Positions 15,739-28,680 of a DNA stretch of 30,369 nucleotides are shown here, in pieces. Source of the stretch: Streptomyces sp. NRRL S-31 (GTDB taxonomy: Bacteria > Actinomycetota > Actinomycetes > Streptomycetales > Streptomycetaceae); contig NZ_JOCB01000102.1 in NCBI RefSeq assembly GCF_000718775.1, positions 1 through 30,369 of the forward strand. The letters are read 5' to 3'. Under the pieces are notes generated by a model. That model did not search any database. It was not told the DNA's origin and was given only the letters and a program-made list of their open reading frames with translations. The stretch's first letter is position 1, and each line of letters begins with the position of its first letter. The position numbers and the translations under genes are program-made.

Positions 15739-16158
15739 GTCCAGGGTGCCTGCGAATCGACCTGCCGGGGTGGAGGAGGCGTCCCGTGACGGTTGCGCCA
15801 ATCCGAGGTCCATGAGATGCGCACGGTAGGGATCGTCACCGATATCGCTCGTGGCCACGAGGATGCTGCCGGGCTTCACTTCCCCGCGTACGAGATGGGG
15901 CTCGTGTGCGGCGTCGCGCGCCGACGCCACCTGCGCGGCGATGCGCACGGCACCCGTCACCGGCAGCGGACCGTCCCGGTCCAGGAGCATCCCCAAGACC
16001 GGCCCGGGAACACAACGCATGGCGGTCGGCCGACCGGCTCCGAGTTTGACACACAGCTCGCGGAAGGCCCCTGTGCCGCGGGCCAGCTGTCGGGCCACCA
16101 GGGGCCCTCCAAGCCGGGCCAGGCACCTGCACCGAGACCCCACCACGGCAGTCACCAC
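15700..16158 (-). pseudogene. Ser/Thr protein kinase remnant
   Basis: Leftward frame. The middle part follows the Hanks-type kinase catalytic core: LLDRDGPLPVTGAVRIAAQ, then DAAHEPHLVRGEVKPGSILV where an intact kinase has HRDVKPxNILV, then HLMDLGLAQ in place of DFGLA, and [14 protein letters not shown] in place of GTLDYVAPE. Both the catalytic HRD (now RGE) and the metal-binding DFG (now DLG) are altered. The Gly-rich loop and Lys of the N-lobe cannot be found, and nothing follows the activation segment. It is therefore a decayed kinase, not a pseudokinase with a complete fold. Confidence 0.65.
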
Positions 16159-16254
16159 GTCAGCAAGCTGGGACGCCTCCGTGCACGATGCTGACCGTTT
16201 GCTGACCTGAGCCCTGGCGGCAGCGCTCTGACCTGCCCAGACGTCCAGATGCTA

Positions 16255-16371
16255 GATCTTGGACTTGAACAGAGTACGCAGCACTTTGGACTCCTGACAG
16301 ACGGCTCCCTGCCTGCTTTGTGCAGGTCAAGGGCGTCGTTGACTGTACACGGGCACGCGTCGGAGCCGATG
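16255..16371. repeat. Direct repeat copy B: detached panD start and leader
   Basis: Second copy of 941-1057, same orientation, 87% identical with no gaps. Read leftward it keeps the TACAGT -10-like box, the hairpin leader, AGGAG and a GTG start, then MLRTLFKSKI followed by TAG (about 16255-16288). The panD body is absent. The detached leader might still be transcribed. It marks the right border of the accessory segment that copy A marks on the left. Confidence 0.85.
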
Positions 16372-16488
16372 GCTCAATCCCTCGGACGGTGTCGTGGCGG
16401 GACCGCCGGTGCCGCGCCCAGTGTCGACTCCAGCAGGCCGCTCACCTGGTTGGGCAGTTCGTCGAATCCGGCAGAGGATTGAGAGGGG

Positions 16489-18303
16489 TCATGCGAGCCA
16501 TGCGGACTCCTTGTGACGTAGACGTGGGGAGACGTCCGAGTGGCCCGCGACAGCCGGCGTGCCCGTGGTGCCGGGTACGGCCGAGTGCCCCAGGTGCCGG
16601 TGCACGAAGTGGATGGCCATCGCGCCCTCACCGGCCGCGGAGGCCACCCGCTTCACCGAGCCGCTACGGACGTCCCCCACCGCGAAGACCCCGGGCAGGC
16701 TGGTCTCCAGGGTCATGCACGAGCGCCCACGGCCGTGCCACACCTCGGGGGAGGCGCAGGCTTCCTGGGCCTCCGGCCCGGTGAGGACGAAGCCGCGGGA
16801 GTCGAGGGCGACGACGCCGGCGAGCCACTCGGTGTGAGGTTCGGCGCCGGTGAAGACGAACAGGCTCCGCACCGCGAGTCGGCGGTGCCCGCCCGTGCGG
16901 TTGTCGACCACGTCGAGCTCCTCCAGCACTTCCCGGCCGATGACCTCGGTGACCTCGGTGTGCAGCATGACCTCCACCCGCGGATGGCGCTCGACCTGGT
17001 CGACCAGGTAACGCGACATGTTGGCCTCAAGGCTGGCTCCTCGGACAAGCAGGCGCACCTTCGGCGCGTACCCGGCGAGGAACAGCACCGCCTGGCCCGC
17101 CGAGTTGCCTCCGCCGACGACGGCCACCGGGTCGGTGCGGCACTGCTGGGCCTCGTAGACGGTCGCCGAGTAGTGCACGCTCGTTCCCTCCAGGCGTTCG
17201 ATGCCGGGCACCTGGAGCCGGCGGTAGCGGGCACCCATGGCCAGGACGACGGCGCGGGCGGCGATCTCGCTGCCGTCGGCGAACGTCACGACATAGTGGT
17301 CGTCGCCCCTGGGACGGAGACCGGTCGCCTCCAGTGGAAGACTGATCCCGGCGCCGAATTTACCGGCCTGGAGCACGGCGCGTTCGGTGAGTTCGGCGCC
17401 GGAGATGCCGGATGGGAAGCCGAGCAGGTTCTCGATGCGGGACGACGTGCCGGCCTGACCACCGGTGGCCATCGCCTCCACCACGGTGGTGCTCAGGCCC
17501 TCCGAGGCGGCGTACACCGCGGCAGCGAGGCCGGCGGGTCCGGAGCCCACGATGAGGACGTCACCGTGACGGTTTCCGGCGGGTAGTGACGGCAGGCCGA
17601 TGAGCCGGGCCAGTTCCGCGTTGCTGGGATTGCGCAACAGGGTGGTGTCCCGCCAGATGACGAGCGGTGTGTCCGCCGGGCCGACGCCGAAGCGGCGCAG
17701 CAGCTCCTCGGCCTCCTTGTCGGTCTCCAGGTCGATCCAGCGGTGCGGCAGCCGGTTGCGGACGGCGAACTCGCGCAGCCGTCTGGTGTCGGGCGAGTAG
17801 CGCGAGCCGATGATGCGGAAGCCGGCGCCCTGTCCGACGAGCAGCGCGCGACGGCACAGACAGGCGCGCAGCACGATGTCCGCGATGGTGGAGTCCTGGG
17901 ACACCAGGTGGCGCAACCGGTCCAAGGAGACGACGAGGGCCTCCCCCGGCTCCCTGACGACAGCGGTGTAGAAAGCCACTTGCCCGTACAGCAGCCCGAG
18001 TTCGCCGATGAAGCGACCGGGACCGTGCACGCGCAGCATGTGCTCCTCGGGAGTGCCGTAGCCCTCGACGACGGCGACGGTACCGCTGAGGACGACGAAG
18101 AACGTCTCGCAGCGCTCGCCCTCCCGGATCAGCACGTCGTTCGCAGCCGTGGTCCGGCGTTGCCCGTGCTCCGCCAGAAGTGCCATCTGGTCCTCCGTGA
18201 GGCGCGGATACGCGCCGTGGATGTCCGGGGTCTCCCGGAAGGCGGCCCGGTCCGCTTCCTCCGGCAGCCGTTCTTCGCCCGGCAGCGACTGGTCGCCGGA
18301 CAT
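16489..18303 (-). CDS. Cyclic-nucleotide-binding/thioredoxin reductase-like FAD oxidoreductase
   Basis: 604 residues. The N-terminal cNMP-binding domain (about 35-155) has GRFIGELGLLYGQ in the phosphate-binding-cassette position. A middle segment (about 165-240, FRIIGSRYSPDTRRLREFA) looks like a glutaredoxin/thioredoxin-type fold without CxxC. The C-terminal part is pyridine nucleotide-disulfide reductase-like: FAD loop GSGPAG at 253-258 and NAD(P) loop GGGNSAG at 397-403, with a final GVFAVGDVR. The redox CxxC of thioredoxin reductase (normally CATC) is Ser379-Ala-Thr-Val382, so it cannot reduce thioredoxin by the usual route. The ATG shares one base with the stop of the upstream zinc-finger gene (TGATG), so it is translationally coupled as the last gene of the chaperone operon. 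Effector and substrate are unknown. Confidence 0.9.
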   Translation of the reverse strand: MSGDQSLPGEERLPEEADRAAFRETPDIHGAYPRLTEDQMALLAEHGQRRTTAANDVLIREGERCETFFVVLSGTVAVVEGYGTPEEHMLRVHGPGRFIGELGLLYGQVAFYTAVVREPGEALVVSLDRLRHLVSQDSTIADIVLRACLCRRALLVGQGAGFRIIGSRYSPDTRRLREFAVRNRLPHRWIDLETDKEAEELLRRFGVGPADTPLVIWRDTTLLRNPSNAELARLIGLPSLPAGNRHGDVLIVGSGPAGLAAAVYAASEGLSTTVVEAMATGGQAGTSSRIENLLGFPSGISGAELTERAVLQAGKFGAGISLPLEATGLRPRGDDHYVVTFADGSEIAARAVVLAMGARYRRLQVPGIERLEGTSVHYSATVYEAQQCRTDPVAVVGGGNSAGQAVLFLAGYAPKVRLLVRGASLEANMSRYLVDQVERHPRVEVMLHTEVTEVIGREVLEELDVVDNRTGGHRRLAVRSLFVFTGAEPHTEWLAGVVALDSRGFVLTGPEAQEACASPEVWHGRGRSCMTLETSLPGVFAVGDVRSGSVKRVASAAGEGAMAIHFVHRHLGHSAVPGTTGTPAVAGHSDVSPRLRHKESAWLA

Positions 18304-18566
18304 CAGACGAACGCCTCGTGAACGTAGCACCAGCGCCATTCCTCACCGGGCTGGAACGATTGAACGATCGGATGGGCGACGACAGCTGCGTGCTCGCGCG
18401 CGTGCTTGTTCGGCGAGGAGTCGCAGCAGCCGACGTGCCCGCAGGTCAGGCAGAGCCTCAGGTGGACCCACGGGGAGCCGAGCATCAGACACTCCTGACA
18501 CCCTTCTGGGGTCAGCGGCTGGACCGGCCGGACGAGCGCGAGGTGGGGGTCTGCGTGCAGGGTCAT
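18303..18566 (-). CDS. UBP-type zinc finger protein
   Basis: 87 residues made almost entirely of a ubiquitin-hydrolase-like zinc finger (zf-UBP). Cys23/Cys26 (EGCQEC), Cys39/Cys42 (LCLTCGHVGCC), Cys47/Cys48 and several His (KHAREH, VAHP) match the family pattern. In eukaryotes this fold binds the ubiquitin C-terminus; bacteria lack ubiquitin, and small bacterial copies often sit beside redox genes. Its place between thioredoxin and the FAD oxidoreductase suggests a redox or adaptor role. ATG 18566 lies 5 nt after the thioredoxin stop, and its own stop overlaps the next start. Confidence 0.88.
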   Translation of the reverse strand: MTLHADPHLALVRPVQPLTPEGCQECLMLGSPWVHLRLCLTCGHVGCCDSSPNKHAREHAAVVAHPIVQSFQPGEEWRWCYVHEAFV

Positions 18567-18571
18567 CCGGA

Positions 18572-19014
18572 TCACCCTTTCCGGGCGGTGATCGAGTGTT
18601 CCACCCACTGACGCAGGGCGGGGGCGGGCGCCGCCCCCGCCTGCCGGGCGACTGTCTCGCCCCGGTCGAGGATCAGCAGTGTCGGTACGGCCTGGACCTC
18701 GAAACGCTGCGACAGTCGCGGGTTCTTGTCGACGTCGACCTTGACGAGTTTGATTCGGCCGGCGAGATCGGTGGCGACCTTCTCCAGTGCGGGGCTGACC
18801 ATGCGGCAGGGGCCGCACCAGGTGGCCCACAGGTCGACCACGACGGGGACGTCGGCCCGCTCGGCGACCTCGGTGAAGTCGTCGTCGCCCGCGTCCACCA
18901 TCCACGGTAGGGGCTGCTTGCAGTGGCCGCACTTGGGGCGGCCCTCCGCGGCCACGGGCACCCGGTTGGTGCGCCCGCAGCGGGGACAACCGACGCTCGT
19001 CGCCTGCATCGTGC

Positions 19015-19018
<4 letters not shown>
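18572..19018 (-). CDS. trxC: Thioredoxin with N-terminal zinc ribbon (Trx2/TrxC type)
   Basis: 148 residues. Cys11-x2-Cys14 and Cys30-x2-Cys33 form an N-terminal zinc ribbon as in E. coli TrxC/Hsp33-like thioredoxins. The thioredoxin fold follows, with active site W67-C-G-P-C71 and the conserved cis-Pro segment VQAVPTLLI. It reduces disulfides in the cytosol using thioredoxin reductase. Its start overlaps the clpB stop by 4 nt (ATGA), so it is made with the chaperones, and the zinc ribbon can make such proteins sensitive to oxidative stress. Everything needed for activity is present. Confidence 0.93.
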
Positions 19019-21644
<2,626 letters not shown>

Positions 21645-21654
<10 letters not shown>

Positions 21655-22052
21655 GGGGGTGTTTCACTCCTCGTGCCGCGGCCGCGCAGGGCGGCTTCGA
21701 GCAGGCTGATGCGGTCGAGCAGGTCGAGCACCAGACCGATGGATGCGTAATTGAGGCAGAGTCCGGTGCGCAGCCGCTGGATACGCGCGAGAACCGCCGG
21801 GGCCGTGGGGTTGAACACCAGTCGCCCCGCGGAGTCGCGTTCCGCGTCGACCAGGCCGAGGGCGACGAACCGGCGGATCAGATCGGGGTGGAGGCCCGAG
21901 CGAAGGGCCACGGCGGACAGGGAGAGCCTGGGGACGGGCACGAGCGCGTACCGGACAGCCGTCGAGGCGGTGTTGTCGGCGCCCGTTCGTACCGGACGGG
22001 CGCCCATGCCGGCCCGGCCGATGCCTCCCGCTCCCGCGGGTCGGTCGTTCAT
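21645..22052 (-). CDS. Chaperone modulator CbpM-like (MerR-type fold)
   Basis: 135 residues. After a low-complexity N-terminus of about 40 residues comes a MerR-like region ([35 protein letters not shown]) and C-terminal helices ending in a Leu-rich coil. This matches CbpM-type modulators, which bind the J domain of CbpA and inhibit its co-chaperone activity; the alternative, HspR (a DNA-binding repressor of dnaK operons in actinobacteria), has a similar fold. Position directly after a zinc-finger-less J protein favours CbpM, but a regulatory HspR-like role cannot be excluded. The start overlaps the dnaJ stop by 4 nt (ATGA). Confidence 0.75.
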
Positions 22053-23002
22053 CGCGTCCTCCTGGGATCGAACGAGGAAGTGGCGGCGAGCTCCTCGAAC
22101 AGTTCGCGCTCCCGGTCGCCGAGGGCGGGAGGCACCATGACGCGAAGTTCGGCGTAGAGGTCGCCGTTCGCGCCCCGCGGGTTCGGCATGCCCTCGCCGC
22201 GCAGCCGCAGCCGCCGGCCGCTGGACGAGCCCGCGGGCACCGTGACCTTCGCCGTGCCGCCGCCGGGCGTGGGCACCGGCACGGTCGCGCCCAGGGCCGC
22301 CTCCCACGGGGCGACCGGGACCTGGACGTGCACATCACGGCCGTCCAGCCGGAACCGGGGGTGGGGCAGGATACGCACCCGCAGGTACAGGTCGCCCGCG
22401 GCCGCGTCACCACTGCCCCGGCCTCCCTCACCCGCCAGCCGGATGCGCTGCCCGTCGGTGACGCCCGGCGGCACGTCGACCTCGTACCGCCGCGGCTGCC
22501 CGCCGGGGCCGGCGAGTGTGACGGTGCGACGGCCGCCTCGGTACGCCTCCTCGACGGTGAGCGGCAGTTCGGCCTCCTGGTCCGCTCCGGGGACGCCGCC
22601 TCGGGCGGCGCCGGCTCCGAACATGGAGCCGAGCAGGTCCTCGATGTCGATGCCCTCCGCGCCGAAGTCGTCGCCGAAGCCGGTGGTGTAGCGGACGCGA
22701 GGACCGCCCGCGCCTGCGGTCCTCCGACCGCGGAAGCCGCCGCCCGCTCCGGCCGCGACCCGTTCGTCGAAGTCCTCGGGGATCTTGCGGAAGTCCTCGC
22801 CGAAGCGGTCGTAGCGGGCCCGGCTCCTGGGGTCGGACAAGACGCTGTATGCCTCGTTGAGGTCCTTGAAACTCTCCTCCGCCCCGGGGTCCTTGTTGAC
22901 GTCCGGGTGGTACCTGCGGGCGAGTTTGCGATATGCCTGCTGGATCTCGTCCTGACTCGCGGTCCGCGACACGCCCAGCACCTCGTAGAAGTCCCGTGCC
23001 AT
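22049..23002 (-). CDS. DnaJ-family co-chaperone without zinc finger (CbpA-like)
   Basis: 317 residues. The J domain (1-70) has the HPD motif at 32-34, which stimulates DnaK ATPase. It is followed by a Gly-rich/Gly-Phe linker (about 70-140) and two beta-barrel client-binding domains (about 145-310, [15 protein letters not shown] and [15 protein letters not shown]). The four CxxCxGxG zinc repeats of DnaJ1 are absent, so it is a class B protein like CbpA. It lies 6 nt after grpE, and its stop overlaps the start of the CbpM-like gene, exactly the cbpA-cbpM pairing. GGGAG at the end of grpE serves as its ribosome site. Confidence 0.93.
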   Translation of the reverse strand: MARDFYEVLGVSRTASQDEIQQAYRKLARRYHPDVNKDPGAEESFKDLNEAYSVLSDPRSRARYDRFGEDFRKIPEDFDERVAAGAGGGFRGRRTAGAGGPRVRYTTGFGDDFGAEGIDIEDLLGSMFGAGAARGGVPGADQEAELPLTVEEAYRGGRRTVTLAGPGGQPRRYEVDVPPGVTDGQRIRLAGEGGRGSGDAAAGDLYLRVRILPHPRFRLDGRDVHVQVPVAPWEAALGATVPVPTPGGGTAKVTVPAGSSSGRRLRLRGEGMPNPRGANGDLYAELRVMVPPALGDRERELFEELAATSSFDPRRTR

Positions 23003-23008
23003 GACCGG

Positions 23009-23617
23009 TCACTCCCGCTTCGCGACCGTCACGGAGGCGGGCCTGAGCTGCCGTTCGCCGTCCCCGTAGCCGGGGCGCAGCACCTCGACGACGGTGCCCG
23101 GGGGGGCGTCGGGGTCCTGGACGACACCGACCACCTCGTGCCGGGCCGGGTCGAAGGCGACACCGCTCTCCGCGTGCCGCGGGTAGCCGAGCAGTTCGAG
23201 GACGTTCACCGCCTGGTCGCGTACGGCCCGGACACCCTCCACGATCGCCCCCGGATCGGCGCCGGCATGGGTCAGGGCGAGCTCGAGGTTGTCGAGGACG
23301 GGCAGGAAGGCGGCCGCCGTGCGGGACCGCTCTGCCGCCCGTTCGCGCTCCAGTTCCCTGGCGTGACGCTTGCGAAGGTTGTCGAGGTCGGCGAGCGCGC
23401 GCCGCCAGCGGTCCTCCAGTTCCTTGATCGCGGTCGTGTACTCGTCCTCGGCGGGCGCGGGGCCGGCGGCATCGGGTCCCGGTTCGCCGTTCGCCGCTTC
23501 GGGCCGGGACGGGCCCGGTTGGGGCAGATCCCCGCGAGGACCGGGTCCGGCGCCTTCCGGGACCTGTGCGCCCGGATCCGACGCGGCCCGGTCTGGTTCC
23601 TGGGGGTGGGTGGGCAT
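23009..23617 (-). CDS. grpE: Nucleotide exchange factor GrpE
   Basis: 202 residues. A disordered Pro/Gly-rich N-terminus (1-55) is followed by a long coiled-coil helix (about 58-110, EDRWRRALADLDNLRKRHA) and the family stretch FLPVLDNLELAL. The C-terminal beta domain has the conserved FDPARHEVVG and a final PASVTVAKRE. GrpE homodimers release ADP from DnaK and act as thermosensors. It starts 8 nt after dnaK and lies 6 nt before the J-protein gene. Length and motifs are normal. Confidence 0.95.
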   Translation of the reverse strand: MPTHPQEPDRAASDPGAQVPEGAGPGPRGDLPQPGPSRPEAANGEPGPDAAGPAPAEDEYTTAIKELEDRWRRALADLDNLRKRHARELERERAAERSRTAAAFLPVLDNLELALTHAGADPGAIVEGVRAVRDQAVNVLELLGYPRHAESGVAFDPARHEVVGVVQDPDAPPGTVVEVLRPGYGDGERQLRPASVTVAKRE

Positions 23618-23625
23618 GGCGCGCC

Positions 23626-25518
<1,893 letters not shown>

Positions 25519-25795
25519 GAGGAACTCCTCCCGGTGCAGCGCCTGCGTCGACTCTCCGGATCACGTTCGTTCGGACAGAGGTGGGACTCCGCCGGTTTCC
25601 CACCGGTGCGCACGGAGGGTCTCGAGCACTCCCCAGGGTGACGAAACGGGTGGCTCCACGCCTGCGCCTGGCGAGTCAGGAATGCGCGGGTCCGGTCGCC
25701 CCACGAGTACGAGAGAAAGAACCCACGCGTCTCGGGTAGCCGGCCCGGGACCGGGTACGCGAAAGCCGCTCACCTCCGCAGGACGGAGTGATCCC
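25519..25795. promoter_or_regulatory. Divergent promoter region of dnaK operon and regulator gene
   Basis: 277 bp between divergently transcribed genes. The dnaK ribosome site GGGAGGAG is at its left edge and GGACGGAG for the regulator is at its right. I could not find an HspR-binding HAIR box (CTTGAGT-N7-ACTCAAG) or a CIRCE element. A GTTT followed 18 nt later by GGGTCT on the + strand resembles a SigB-type stress promoter, but the spacing is too long to trust. Confidence 0.4.
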
Positions 25796-27574
25796 ATGGT
25801 CGGCAGTCGGGCGTACAGCCTGTACCGCTGCTCCGACCGGAAGGGCAGCCTTCCGCGGGTCGGCGCCCGGCGGCACCCCACGGCCGCGCCCAGGCGGCCC
25901 CGCCTGCCCGCTCGCACCCCGGCCGCCCATGCCCTCCACGAACTGATCGCGCTCTCCCACGCCCAGTTCGACGCTCCGGACGAAGGCGAGATCCTGCGCC
26001 TGGCCATGGATCACATAGTCGCCGCGGGGCCGTACAGCGCCGAGGCCGGATACCTCAAGGTGGACGGCGACCTGGTCCCCAGCCCGTGGAACGGGCGAAC
26101 GCATGCCTCGGCCGTGGGCCGGAGGGTGCGGGAGCTGGCCGGGCAGGACGGCAAGGTGACCGTGGCCGGCAGGCCCTGGGGCCGGGCCCTGGGGCTACGC
26201 GGACCCGGGGTACTCCACGGCTACCTCGTGGTCACGTCCCGCTCACGGCCCACCAAGACCGAGCGGTCCCTGCTCGCCATGCTCGTCCGGCACACCGCTG
26301 CCGCACTGTCTGTCGCCTTCGCGCACCGCCGCCAAGGCGAGGACGCGCTGGAGCTGCACCGGCTGAGGGAGGAACGCACAGCCCTCCAGCGGAAGCTGAT
26401 CTCTGTGGTGGCCGAGCTGAGCTACGAGCGAGCCGTTCACGCTCTGATGGCCGACGTCGCTGCCTCGGGTGGCGGCGAGGAAGCCGTCACCCGCGCACTG
26501 CACGGGCTGACAGGACTTCCCGCGCTGGTCGAGGACCGCTTCGGTCGGCTGAGGTCCTGGACCGGCCCCAGCCGCCCCGTCCCCTACCCCGAACCGAACC
26601 CCGTGCGCCAGGACGACATGCTGCACGCCGTCGCCCGCCAGGCCGGTCCGGTGCGGATAAGGGACCGGCTGATCACTTTGATCCGACCGCACGGCGAGAT
26701 CCTGGGCGTGCTGGCCCTGGTCGATGCCCGGGAGGAGGCCGACGAGCACACCGTGCTCGCGCTGGAACACGCCGCCGCGTCGCTCGCGCTGGAAATGTCG
26801 CACCTGCGCGATCTGGCCGAAGTGGAGCTGAGGCTGCACCGCGAGCTGGTCGACGACCTCCTGGCGGGGACGGACGAGGCGAGCGCCTACGCCCGGTCCG
26901 AGGCAGTCGGACACGACCTGCACCGCAGCCACTACGTCGTCGTGGTGCAGTGGTCGAACCGGACCGCCGACGATTCCTTCGCACAGACCGTGGGGCGGGC
27001 GGCCTTTGCCGTGGGCATGCGCTCGCTGCTGACCCGACGCTCCGACCACGTCGTCCTGGTCACCGACGACCGGCCGCACGCCCGCGCGCTGTACGAAGCG
27101 CTCGCCCGGGCGACCGGATCAAGGTCCGGGACGATCGGGGTGAGCGCCCCATCCGACTCCCTGAACGACATCCCCCACCACTACCAGGAGGCGCGGCGCG
27201 CCCTGGAGGTGCGCCGCCACTCCCACGAGCGCTACGGCACGACGTTCTTCGACGAGCTCGGCCTCTACCGCATCCTGGGACCCGGCAACGATTACCGGGA
27301 ATTGGAGACGTTCGTCCACGAGTGGCTCGGGCAGCTCATCGACTACGACTCCCGGCACCACGCGACCATGGTGGAGACCCTGTCCCGGTACTTCGACTGT
27401 GGCGGCAACTACGACGAGACCGCCGACTCCCTCGCCATCCACCGCAGCACGCTGCGCTATCGGCTCCAGCGCATCCGCGACATCAGCGGCCACGACCTCG
27501 CGAACGTCGAGGACCGGCTGAACCTCCAGGTGGCGACCCGAGTGTGGAAGATCGTGCTGGGCGGACCCGGCTGA
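25796..27574 (+). CDS. PucR/CdaR-type transcriptional regulator with sensory domains
   Basis: 592 residues. The N-terminal 330 or so residues look like one or two GAF-type sensory regions (YSAEAGYLKVDGDL and LGVLALVDAREEADEHT), with a helical connector in between. A middle domain (about 345-480) follows, and then the C-terminal helix-turn-helix of the PucR/CdaR family: NYDETADSLAIHRSTLRYRL and then QRIRDISGHDL. Such regulators usually activate adjacent or distant operons in response to a small molecule. ATG 25796 has GGACGGAG about 8 nt upstream; the longer open frame from 25322 overlaps dnaK and is not supported. Divergence from the dnaK operon makes that operon and the downstream AKR gene the most likely targets. 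Confidence 0.88.
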   Translation: MVGSRAYSLYRCSDRKGSLPRVGARRHPTAAPRRPRLPARTPAAHALHELIALSHAQFDAPDEGEILRLAMDHIVAAGPYSAEAGYLKVDGDLVPSPWNGRTHASAVGRRVRELAGQDGKVTVAGRPWGRALGLRGPGVLHGYLVVTSRSRPTKTERSLLAMLVRHTAAALSVAFAHRRQGEDALELHRLREERTALQRKLISVVAELSYERAVHALMADVAASGGGEEAVTRALHGLTGLPALVEDRFGRLRSWTGPSRPVPYPEPNPVRQDDMLHAVARQAGPVRIRDRLITLIRPHGEILGVLALVDAREEADEHTVLALEHAAASLALEMSHLRDLAEVELRLHRELVDDLLAGTDEASAYARSEAVGHDLHRSHYVVVVQWSNRTADDSFAQTVGRAAFAVGMRSLLTRRSDHVVLVTDDRPHARALYEALARATGSRSGTIGVSAPSDSLNDIPHHYQEARRALEVRRHSHERYGTTFFDELGLYRILGPGNDYRELETFVHEWLGQLIDYDSRHHATMVETLSRYFDCGGNYDETADSLAIHRSTLRYRLQRIRDISGHDLANVEDRLNLQVATRVWKIVLGGPG

Positions 27575-27778
27575 TGCCTCACTGGAACTTCCGCGCGAGC
27601 GGTGTCAGCGGCAGTCAAGGCGGGCAGCCCGCCGTGCGGACCGCGCTGCTCGGCTTCGCGGCGGTCCTCTCCCGCGGCGGCGCCGTGTCAGTGGTCGCCG
27701 CGTTGTCTGGGAGGCGCGGACCTGGGCACCCGGTCCGGGTGCGCGTGACGCGGATCCGCGGCGGACGGGAGGCCCGAG
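27575..27778. other. Short intergenic region before aldo/keto reductase
   Basis: No gene or clear promoter was recognised. The aldo/keto reductase ribosome site GGGAGG lies at its right edge. Transcription may read through from the regulator gene. Confidence 0.4.
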
Positions 27779-28624
27779 ATGTCTGCGGAATCGGCCGGAA
27801 CGATCACGCTCCCCTCCGGTGAGGAGATCGCGGCGCTCGGGCAGGGCACCTGGTACCTGGGCGAGGCCCCGGCCCGGCGTGAACAGGAGATCGCCGCACT
27901 GCGACTGGGCGTGGATGTGGGCATGACCATCGTCGACACGGCGGAGATGTACGGCGACGGCGCAGCCGAGGAACTGGTCGGGGAGGCCCTCCGTGGACGC
28001 CGGGAGGAGGTCTTCCTCGTCAGCAAGGTGCTGCCCGGCCACGCCGACCGGAAGGGCACCGTCGCCGCCTGCGAGGGCAGCCTGCGGAGGCTCCGTACGG
28101 AACGGCTGGACCTGTACCTGCTGCACTGGCGGGGCCGGTGGCCACTCGAGGAGACCCTCGCGGGATTCACCGACCTGATGGAGGCGGGGAAGATCCGGCA
28201 CTGGGGCGTGAGCAATCTGGACGTGGCTGACCTGGCCGAGCTGGCCACCCTCCCCGGTGGCGCCGCCACGGCCGTCGACCAGGTGCTGTACAACCTTTCC
28301 CGGCGCGGCATCGAGTGGGATCTGCTCCCCTGGTGCCGCGAGGCCGGGGTGACGGTCATGGCCTACTCCCCGATCGAGCAGGGGCGGCTGCTGAAGGGCG
28401 ACGCCTTGGGTGCCGTGGCCCGGGCCCTCGGAGCCACGCCGGCCCAGGTCGCACTCGCCTGGGTGCTGGAACGGGGGGTGGCCGCGATCCCGCGTTCCGG
28501 ATCACACGACCACGTTCGGGAGAACCACGGCGCGCTGGACCTCCGCCTTCCCACCGAGGCGCTCGACGCCCTAGACGAGGCGTTCCCGCCGCCCAACGGG
28601 CCCACGCCCCTGGAGATGCTCTGA
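27779..28624 (+). CDS. Aldo/keto reductase
   Basis: 281 residues, (beta/alpha)8 barrel. The catalytic tetrad is complete: Asp53 and Tyr58 (VDTAEMYGDG), Lys83 (VSKVLPG) and His116 (LYLLHWRG). The NADPH-binding end has AIPRSGSHDHVRENHGAL. It reduces aldehydes or ketones with NADPH in the cytosol; substrates for bacterial members include methylglyoxal and other reactive carbonyls. Beside a stress operon and a DJ-1/PfpI gene, detoxification of reactive carbonyls is a sensible guess. It begins 6 nt after GGGAGG and ends at a clear hairpin. Confidence 0.94.
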   Translation: MSAESAGTITLPSGEEIAALGQGTWYLGEAPARREQEIAALRLGVDVGMTIVDTAEMYGDGAAEELVGEALRGRREEVFLVSKVLPGHADRKGTVAACEGSLRRLRTERLDLYLLHWRGRWPLEETLAGFTDLMEAGKIRHWGVSNLDVADLAELATLPGGAATAVDQVLYNLSRRGIEWDLLPWCREAGVTVMAYSPIEQGRLLKGDALGAVARALGATPAQVALAWVLERGVAAIPRSGSHDHVRENHGALDLRLPTEALDALDEAFPPPNGPTPLEML

Positions 28625-28649
28625 AGAGGTCGTCAGGGTGGCCCCCCGC

Positions 28650-28680
28650 GCGACGCCTCTCCTCTCGTACGAGGCGTCGC
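28650..28680 (+). terminator. Hairpin terminator after aldo/keto reductase
   Basis: GCGACGCCTC (28650-28659) pairs perfectly with GAGGCGTCGC (28671-28680) over an 11-nt loop, 25 bp after the reductase stop. There is no U-tract, as is usual in high-GC actinomycetes. Confidence 0.7.
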
